From: Smittia aterrima | Lineage: Eukaryota; Arthropoda; Insecta; Diptera; Chironomidae | Direction: 5' to 3' | Length of the DNA stretch: 64,000 nucleotides | Assembly (NCBI GenBank): GCA_033063855.1 | Contig: CP093829.1 | Span: 16,275,537-16,339,536, forward strand | Part shown: piece by piece, positions 56,419-64,000 of the stretch | Layout of the letters: each line of letters opens with the position of its first letter | Position numbering within the stretch: position 1 is the stretch's first letter | Made by a program: the position numbers and the translations under genes | The notes under the pieces: generated by a model | What the model was told of the DNA's origin: nothing | The model's database searches: none | The model's input: the letters and a program-made list of their open reading frames with translations, nothing else

Positions 56419-56988
56419 CTCCAGTTTTCCTGCTGTTTAGTAATCCGTCGCTGATAACAACAAGGAAGGTTGAGAGATTAGTAGAACACAAAGAAGATTC
56501 AGTTCTGAGTCATTCAACTTGTAAAAATGAAAAATCACCAAAAACTTTAATTACGCCCACAGATTCATCGATAAACAAAAGTAGTCACTGACCTTTCTTT
56601 AATAAACAACTCAATATTTATGCAAACGCTCTGTGATCTTATGACAGCATAGCAACTTCTCCTTAGTTTTTTTTAAGAGCAATGATTCCAAGCAAAAAAT
56701 CAAAACAATTTCTAATTTACAAAGTTTTTGCAAACTACGTTCGAGGGGGGACTTTAATTTATTTTTGATATTTTCAATTAATTTTAATATTTTCTCTTAA
56801 CCACAAAATTTAATTAGAATCTAAATCAAAATAAATCAGTTTGAACTAATTTTTATTTGATATTCTTGTGACGTAATTTACGAACGAAAAACTGGGAACG
56901 ATACGCAAGTTGTGTAACAAAGAAAGTGAACCGGTTGAATTTGGCTGATTGGAACCGATCGAAATAAATTCTAGTTTTGTTTTTAATA
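56419..56988. other. Divergent spacer SLC12A9-like / PAIP1
   Basis: 570 bp that should hold both promoters. AT-rich, with a ttcgaggggggactt G-run near 56742. No clear core promoter motif. Confidence 0.5.
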
Positions 56989-59499
56989 ATGGATCCAAGG
57001 TTCAACCAAGGAGCATCTCCAGATGCATACAACGCTTATCTTTACGGTAACTATCGGTGTGATGTGGATTTGTGGGAATTGCTAGTGGAATTGAGTGTCC
57101 TTTGTACTCGACGTTTTCCTTCGTGATAACCTCTGCGTATGCAAAAACGCATTTTCCGATTGAGAATGAAAGCGGAAAAGCCTTTTCACTAATACTTTGT
57201 TGTCCTGAACCCGTAGTTATCCTATTAAATCGTTTTTGTTTTATTTGAAGACGAAAATTTCTAGAGAAATTATTTAACGCATCACTTTTTTTGCCAACAA
57301 CATGATGACTGTTCAGAAGTTTTCATTTTTCCGGAAATATTCCGAGAATTGGTGTAATGCCGACATAAGAAAGTAGATCATACAGCGCAATTGAGTTGAT
57401 AAATGAAATCGTGATCGTATTTTATAAGTTATTTACTACCCGCGATTTTCAATCCACGTTTGATTGTGTGCAGTGCGATTGAAGATATTTGGATGTTTTA
57501 TCGTAAGAAGAAGATCAACAAAAACGAACTGTTAATTAATGTTTATATTTCTTTCTGTTTGTGCCGTGTGTCGTTCTATATCTACCTCTTGTTGCTCCCC
57601 TTCAAAATTCACTAACATTCTTGGGGTGTGTGATGGAAAAATGTGAAATATGCGAGCAGCTCAACACAATGCAGCACTAAACCGGAATCAAGAGTTATCG
57701 GTAAATGCACCCGAGTTCATTCCAAAGTTTTCTGCTCCACTAGGTGACTGGAACCATCATCAACATCTTGAGGCACCATCGCAAGCTTATCCATCGCAGC
57801 CGCAGCAAGTATTCACACCGAACTCTCGCCAATTTCCGCAACAGCAACCCCAGATTCCCTTCGGTCAACAGCAGCAACAACAACAACGTCCCCAACATTA
57901 CGTTTACCAGCAGAACCGGAACTTCGGACAAAACAGTCGTCCTGAAGTCGGTCAGAATCATCACAACCACCATGCGAATTTCCCCAATCATCAGCCGCAA
58001 GGACAACCGCAAGTTTACATGATGAACCAGCAAGGATCGCATCAGATGGGCAACAACTATCATGGAGGAAGCGGAGGTCATAATCAGCGAGGAGGAATTC
58101 ACAATCGTTTAAACTTTAACGCCCAAAACGCTGAACCCGTTCCTGTTGAACCATTGCCTCACAAGCAGGTAAGAAGAAATAATTTATTAACTCATGAAAC
58201 CCCGATTAAATGATTTTGTTCTCTTTTTTAGACGGAAACAGAACAAGTTGCGCTGGATTATTTGACCGAAGTCGTGTCGAAACTTAACGATAACCCAGGA
58301 ATGTTTGAGAACTACCAGAAGCGATTACGTGAAATGTTCTTGGAGTTGGCAAACAATCATTTCGTTATGAGTAATGCAATTGAAACCGTCTTTGAGCAGG
58401 TAAGCATCTGATGTCAACTAACTAAAATTGAGTCTTACGCGTTATCTTTTCAGTCAATCAACGAGCAAAACTTCCGTTACACGGGAGCCCGTCTTTGTTT
58501 GCTTTTGGACAGCTTGGATCTCTCGCCTAGCAGCACGTTCCGCAGCTTGCTGGTGATGAAAATGGAGTTCCAGAATACCGAGCAAGTTCCATTCATGCAA
58601 AACGATCAACGGCGCGTTCGTGGTACGACATTGTTCCTCGCTGAACTGTTTGTGCAATTGAAAAGACCGGAAGTAAGTGAGAAAAAAAATGTTTCAAGTT
58701 TCGTAATTAAGTTTGTCATTTTGTTTAGGATTCCCGAAGCACTGTAGATGTGGCCCGCTTCGTTTTGAATTCCATTCTACTGCTGCTAACAAAACCTGGA
58801 CCCGAAAACATCAAGTGCGTGTGTCAGACATTGAAGGTAAGAATGTGTAAAAAGAAAAGTCGCAGAGATCTCATTGTGTCTCACTTATAGCTTTCGGGAT
58901 ATGACTTGCAAAAAGAAAATCCAACGGAAGTCGAGGATGCGATCAATCAGCTCAAATACATCGCCGAGGAGCAGAATATCCAGACAAAACGTTTGATTCA
59001 GTCTGTGGTGGATTTGTTCTACGATAACTGGGGAAGGAAAGATGGTTAGTAATTTAATAAAACAAAATTATTCTGTTGATTCTAATTAGAAATCTTTTTT
59101 GTAGCCGTCGAACTGGAAAATCAACTGCCTTCGTCTTCAGCGTTGTCCGCATTGCCTGATCATCTCCCTTCAAACTACAACGACAGTCCTGTCTTCTACG
59201 GTCCCGATGGTCAAATCATCACAGAAGAAGAGTCGATGTTCTTGAACGCAAACATGCCCGCGAACTACCCGATCAACATCAATGATATCATTGAGTAAGT
59301 TTATATTTATTATTTGACAAAGAGATTTAAACTAATTTTAACTGTTTCTTACTTTCTCCAACGAAGCAGTGATAACTCCGACTTGGTGGATGACGACGAT
59401 GAGCCTGAGGATGGAATGGATCTCGAAATCCAAATGGCGTACAAAGAGTTCATCAACGATGGTAACAAACAAACAAGTAACTCAAGGCAAAAAGATTGA
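56989..59499 (+). CDS. Paip1: Poly(A)-binding-protein-interacting protein 1 (PAIP1)
   Basis: Eight exons (56989-57046, 57660-58168, 58232-58399, 58454-58672, 58729-58836, 58891-59044, 59105-59294, 59370-59499) give 511 residues. The PAM2 motif that binds the MLLE domain of PABP is seen as LSVNAPEFIPKF. A Gln/His-rich low-complexity region follows (GQQQQQQQRPQHYVYQQN). The MIF4G domain starts near TETEQVALDYLTEVVSKL and includes RYTGARLCLLLDSLDL and RVRGTTLFLAELFVQLKRP. The acidic C-terminus DDDDEPEDGMDLEIQMAYKE corresponds to PAM1. PAIP1 stimulates translation by linking PABP and eIF4 factors in the cytosol. The exon 2 acceptor at 57659 has a poor pyrimidine tract, and an alternative start at 57650 is possible. 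Confidence 0.93.
57047..57659. other. First intron of PAIP1
   Basis: 613 nt, long for this window. It may hold an alternative promoter, since an in-frame ATG lies at 57650 just before exon 2. No repeat or RNA gene was recognised. Confidence 0.5.
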
Positions 59500-62400
59500 A
59501 GCGAAAACCTCAGCACTGTGCATGAAATTAAGGAAAAAAAGTAAAATAATCGTCAAAGCTAAAAGAAAACGCCAACAAAGTTTAATCGTTTGCAAACTCC
59601 GAAACTTTTCAAAGTAAAAAAAATACCAACTTGGTAAAAATTTGGTTGAAATTAGTAAACTAGCAATTGAACAATTCTGTAAACAGTAAAATGAGACGCC
59701 AATCGTCGATTTGAGTCTTTCGAATGCGAATAATCACAAAATACATCATCGCACTTCAAATATTTAGCGCGGGTGAAGGGAAATCGCGTAAACAAAATCT
59801 TTCGTTCGCATCTTGACGTAATCGACGATCTGCGTCGCAGAAACGAGCCCACTTTTTCATCGTGTTTACGATTCCAATATTTTCCTTTATATTTTGCTAA
59901 AGAGAAACACTCGAACGTTTTAAACTTTTCCTCTTATTTTGTCTTTAGTTTTGAGAGTCACAGTGAAATCTTAATTTGTAATTTTCGAAATGAAATAAAG
60001 CGAAAAGAAACGATTAAAGTTTAAGACTCAGCGGAAATACTTTTGCAATTGTGCATATTTCAGGACGATATTCATTTACAGATGTGTCAGCCGTTTTTGA
60101 CCTAAAAGGCTGCTTTGTTGAGAGTTACGATGACACAAAGGAATCTTTACAAAGCATCTGCAGTCTTTATAGGAAAATAAATTAACTCATTCACATTAGC
60201 GTGCCAGCTCCTCTTCGCCTTATAGTAAACACATGAGCCATCAAGCTACACGCTGTTTTCAGCTGTTTCTTTTTGATCAGAGTCGTGCTTAACAACACCG
60301 CGAGTGATTCGATATATATACCATGAGCATGCTTTGAGATTGCGAGAATTGGAATCTCGCTCGGTTTGAATTTGTTGACATGAAAATTAAAACGTGTGCT
60401 CAGTTGAAAATAGTTCGGACTGTCGTCAAGCGAAATATTTTTCTGATGCGTTGATCCATTTCTCGTTTTAATTTCTGCGGAAATCTGCTTTCTGACATCT
60501 CGCAATGCATTTAATTGTTTATTTACGAACTCATATAAAATAAATTACAGGAAAATCAAAATTCCACAAAGATGGCTGAAACCTCGAACATTCAACTTAA
60601 AGCAAATAAACACGCAACTTTTCTTTTATTTTCATCAAGAAATTCATTTTCTTTATTGGTTTACTTTTTCTTAAAACGAAAACTCCTCGAAGGAGGAAAA
60701 CAGAGCTTAAACATAAGTTGAACAATTTTATTTTTGTTTGTTTCGCGACTGCGAGATCTTTGAAAGAAGACGCTCACGAAAAGTATTTTTCTCGGTTGGA
60801 AGGTCGAATGGAAAAGTATTTCGCATGACGTCGAATGAGAGTTCTCAACAATTTTCAGTGTCAACAACTTTGATTACTGCTGCCATCGTTAACGAATCAG
60901 TGTTGGGCGTTGATATTTGTTGTCACGAGTGCCTCAGTAATTATTTCTTTTGGAGGAAATTCAATTATGAACACAAAAAAATGCGTTCTTAATTCCTCCG
61001 GCGACACCTTATTTCTCTTTGTTGGTCTAGCTGGAGGCAAAAATATTTGCAAAACCCACGATTCCATTGAACTTCGTGTACAGACCAACTAGGTCAGTAC
61101 CAAGATAAAGAATCGCGTTGTTGACTCGATTCGACTAAGTAAATATTTAATTTGATAAAAGTTCTTTGAGAAAATATATCTATTTTTGTCATTTTCATCA
61201 ATGAATCACTTTAGATCTCGAATAGAGGACGAGGAGGTGTGGTTGCCTATGTGAAAAAATATCTTTTTTGTCGCAGAGAAGAATCTTTCTTCTCGCCTAT
61301 CGCATTGAACAGCAAATTGATTCAAGAGGTTTCTTGTTTCATCACTCATCATTAAAATGTTTTGATTCATGACGGCGCCAGGGAAAATATTCCACGATCG
61401 AGTCATTCATGAGAAAGCAAACTTTTTTGTTTTTCTTTCATACATTTTTCATATTATTTCAATTTTATTCCGTCTCAGGCCAAAATGTTTTTCCGGGTGC
61501 GAGAATATTTATTAAGTATTTTGAAATTGATGACGATTGAAGTTAATTTTCCGCGAATCCAAGTGTAACGGAATGCTCGTGACATTTGAGCACGTTTTTT
61601 AAAAGTTCAACCTTTCTTTCCAGTTGAAACCATTAACCTTTGTATATTGCTTAAAGCTCTCAATTTGTTTTCACAATAAATATTATAAACAAAGGAGCTT
61701 CACTTGCGACGATCGGTGCCTTCTCAGAAATCATTAATTGATTTCTCTTCTCCACTCGAATCAATGTTGATGAGCGATTCTGTGCTAATTTGTGAGACGC
61801 GAGCTATTAGCGGTTGCCACATTTTCTTTAATTTATCGAGATCAAGCTTGATAGAATCAAACTTTTAAGAGATTTTCCGGTTTAGATTCAAAGTTTAGAG
61901 GCAAAGCGGAAAAACAAAATGTAGCGATAATTATGTTCGCTAACACCACGTCATCTTCAAATATCAAAACATCAACAGAAGAAGCTTTTCAGCGGAAAGA
62001 AGATTTGAAGACTTGTTTCTGAATAGACACGCTATTTTTATCATTTCTTGATTTTCTTGTTATCAGCTCATTGTGACGACACGAATGTTACGACAACTCT
62101 AATGGATTTCCTTAAGTAACGTTACATTTGGAATGGTCAAATCAACCAGCAATTCTCCATTCCGTGAAGTCGACGGGAAAATTTATTTTGCTAATCTGAG
62201 AGAAATTCTTATTAACGCTAAAGCTCAACATAATCCAATCAATTAATGAGCTTAGTGAGCTAAGTGGAAGTGCCATGACAGCAACCTCTCTACCGCCTGC
62301 ACATGTGAATATTCTCTCCGCGTTCTCGAATCAAGGGAAAATTTAATTACACAAACTAGATTTTTGTCCAACTTTACATCAACTTAAAACTATAATTAGG

Positions 62401-63626
62401 AAATGATTTATTACATTCACAAGACACTAAGAGCGTGTGTATTTGTGTGAGCCTGACTGTCTGTAACTAAAATCAATTTGCCAACGACATGGGGAGAAAG
62501 AGAGCTAAGAACGAATACTGTCGTCAACTAAGTAAACGGAATTTTCTTTTCACTCGCCGATTTAAAATCTAAAACTTGCACAAAACAGAAGAGAAAAAAA
62601 AACAAATAAAACTTCAAACGCTTTGTTAATGAAATGAAAAGTCTTTTAATGAGAAATTTTCTTTCTAATAAAATTTCGTTAGGCGAGAGCTGAGCGATGA
62701 AGGCGTAAAAGCTGCCAAGGGTTGTTCGTCGTCTCGTCGTGTTTTCATTCCTTTTTGAGAAACGACGACGACTACGATATCGAACGACGATCACACTATG
62801 ATTTAGTCATTATAGGTCAAAGAAATTCCTTTCGTCGCTCGTGTGGATAAAATAATTTATTTACATTGTAAGAGGAAGGTTATGCAACTAAGTAAAATTA
62901 ATCAACGCTCGGCCAGCCACGCGTTTCCGTCGCTTGATCAGCTCTCCAAAAAGTACGACGTTCTTATCATATCACTAAAATTAAACGTTGAACAATTAAC
63001 AGAATCTAGTTGAAGTGTCTGCGCGAACGCTCCACTTTTTGCTCTTATCGCAATTCCAATAAAAATAAACAAAGGTTTAGAAATCACCAAGATCTACCAA
63101 AAAAGCTATGTTCTAATCTGAATTGATGACGTCGCTTGATTGAAGCTTTCAGTTTAAGTTTTGTTTCCGTGTTTTTATCTTTTTTCCTGGCCGAACTGAA
63201 CGAGCGTTGGAAATATTTACATAAATTAGCTTCGTCTCAATGAGTTTCTTATCGCGGGCGGAAAATAGAAATAAAAGCACAAAAGCCGTCAATGTCGACT
63301 CAATTGCATAAATTTGATCTTTTCACAGGTCGTTAACTTTTCACAAAAAGCTGCTTGTTTTTCAATGACCCTCAATCTGCAGTCGTTGATGTGTCATCCA
63401 TCGAAATTCGCTATTCGCGCTAATTGGCGAGTGCGGCAATCAGCTGATCATCGGATAGCACCAGCTCGAACGAAAAAAATACGCTCTCTATCAATGTTTG
63501 GCTGCGATGTTGTTTTGCCGGTCCTGTTGACTTATCAGTTAGCGTAGCGTAGTCGAACAAATATTGTGTTGGAGCCAAATTTAGAGTTCTCGATTTGCGA
63601 ATGTATTTTTAAACGCGCTAAGATGT
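59500..63626. other. 4.1-kb gene-poor spacer
   Basis: Contains the PAIP1 3'UTR at the left and the IP6K 3'UTR at the right. ORFs of up to 104 codons (for example 60191-60505, minus) have no domains, no paired splice sites and biased composition. No tRNA, repeat array or inverted repeat stood out. It may hold regulatory DNA or an unseen non-coding gene. Confidence 0.5.
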
Positions 63627-64000
63627 CTAAATGGATTCGACGATGATTTCCGAGAGAATTCTTTTCAAGCTTTCGATCCCCATCAAGAAGCCGTTATCAG
63701 GTCCATGATGAACAGTTTTGCTGCTGTGATTCGGAGATAACTCAGCAGAGCTGTTTGACGTAAAAGTCGTGTGGGCAAAATCAATGATCCGAACGTCGAC
63801 CATCGGCGATGGTGTTTTAGGGTAAACACTGACACTTGGGAGAGGCAAGTTTTCCTCTTCACCGGTCGTCGATTTCTTCTTTTTGATACTTGGATGCTCT
63901 TCTTGCTCGCCAGACGAATTATAAAATTTTGTCTCGCCGTTATCGCTCACAATAATCGTGTCGATGTTGCTACTCAGCGATGAAAGTTGATCGTCATCTT
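63627..64000 (-). CDS. Inositol hexakisphosphate kinase, C-terminal end (runs off right edge)
   Basis: The open frame continues to the window edge, so the 5' part is missing. Seen: a serine- and acid-rich stretch (DDDQLSSLSSNIDTI, SDNGETKF), then VDVRIIDFAHTTF with the catalytic metal-binding Asp of the inositol polyphosphate kinase family, and HHGPDNGFLMGIESLKRIL close to the end. The GPD.G.L.GIE.L ending is characteristic of IP6K rather than IP3K. IP6K turns IP6 into the pyrophosphate 5-IP7. The motif between IDFAHTTF and HHGPD carries a Ser-rich loop (TSNSSAELSPNHSSK). No internal start is proposed. Confidence 0.88.
   Translation of the reverse strand, partial: DDDQLSSLSSNIDTIIVSDNGETKFYNSSGEQEEHPSIKKKKSTTGEEENLPLPSVSVYPKTPSPMVDVRIIDFAHTTFTSNSSAELSPNHSSKTVHHGPDNGFLMGIESLKRILSEIIVESI

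Noticed and set aside
60191..60505. 104-codon ORF in the spacer after PAIP1
   Set aside because: No recognisable domain, no good partner splice sites, and composition like the non-coding flanks.

Overview
The window is eukaryotic nuclear DNA, almost certainly from an insect and most likely a nematoceran dipteran such as a midge. This is inferred from AT-rich sequence, GT-AG introns mostly about 50-70 nt long, compact and often divergent gene pairs, an insect-type ZAD zinc finger, a luciferase-like acyl-CoA ligase array, and orthologues of standard fly genes. All coordinates below come from reading both strands and joining exons by hand; every join was checked for GT/AG borders and matching codon phase, but none was confirmed with transcripts.

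Layout, left to right. 1-3559(-): 5' part of an immunoglobulin-domain secreted or surface protein that leaves the window on the left. 4446-4904(+): TMEM14-like membrane protein. 5021-7119(-): C2H2 zinc-finger gene ZNF1, divergent from a small one-pass membrane protein (7340-7740). 7793-10892(+): SLX4-like nuclease scaffold. 11494-15011(-): glycogen phosphorylase. 15502-16009(-): POMP, a proteasome assembly chaperone, divergent from CPSF73 (16244-18522). A 207-bp foldback MITE follows at 18589-18795.

18908-34896 is the accessory-like part. It holds four complete luciferase-like acyl-CoA ligase genes (A-D, all minus), a decayed fragment of a fifth, two more zinc-finger genes of the ZNF1 family (ZNF2 and ZNF3, plus strand), and a nested repeat block at 30641-32601 in which a TA-inserting element with perfect 28-bp terminal repeats sits inside a 10-bp minisatellite.

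35874-41007(-): reticulon gene with two alternative coding first exons. 41892-43496(+): malate dehydrogenase ending in Ser-Lys-Leu. 44235-45475(+): zinc-finger gene with what looks like a tandemly duplicated ZAD. 46464-47353(-): otubain. 47824-48306(+): unrecognised single-exon gene. 48453-51920(-): NAA25/psidin, divergent from NF-YB (52272-52835). 53186-56418(-): SLC12A9-type transporter, divergent from PAIP1 (56989-59499). After about 4 kb of non-coding DNA, the C-terminus of an inositol hexakisphosphate kinase enters from the right edge (63627-64000, minus).

Most genes are unrelated housekeeping genes. The only region that looks like one evolving unit is the ligase/zinc-finger cluster, where intron presence, sequence similarity and gene order give conflicting histories and suggest gene conversion. 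No complete new biological system is evident. The best leads are the mosaic ligase cluster, the peroxisomal-type tail on the cytosolic malate dehydrogenase, the duplicated ZAD, the zinc-finger family with its private N-terminal motif, and the nested element.
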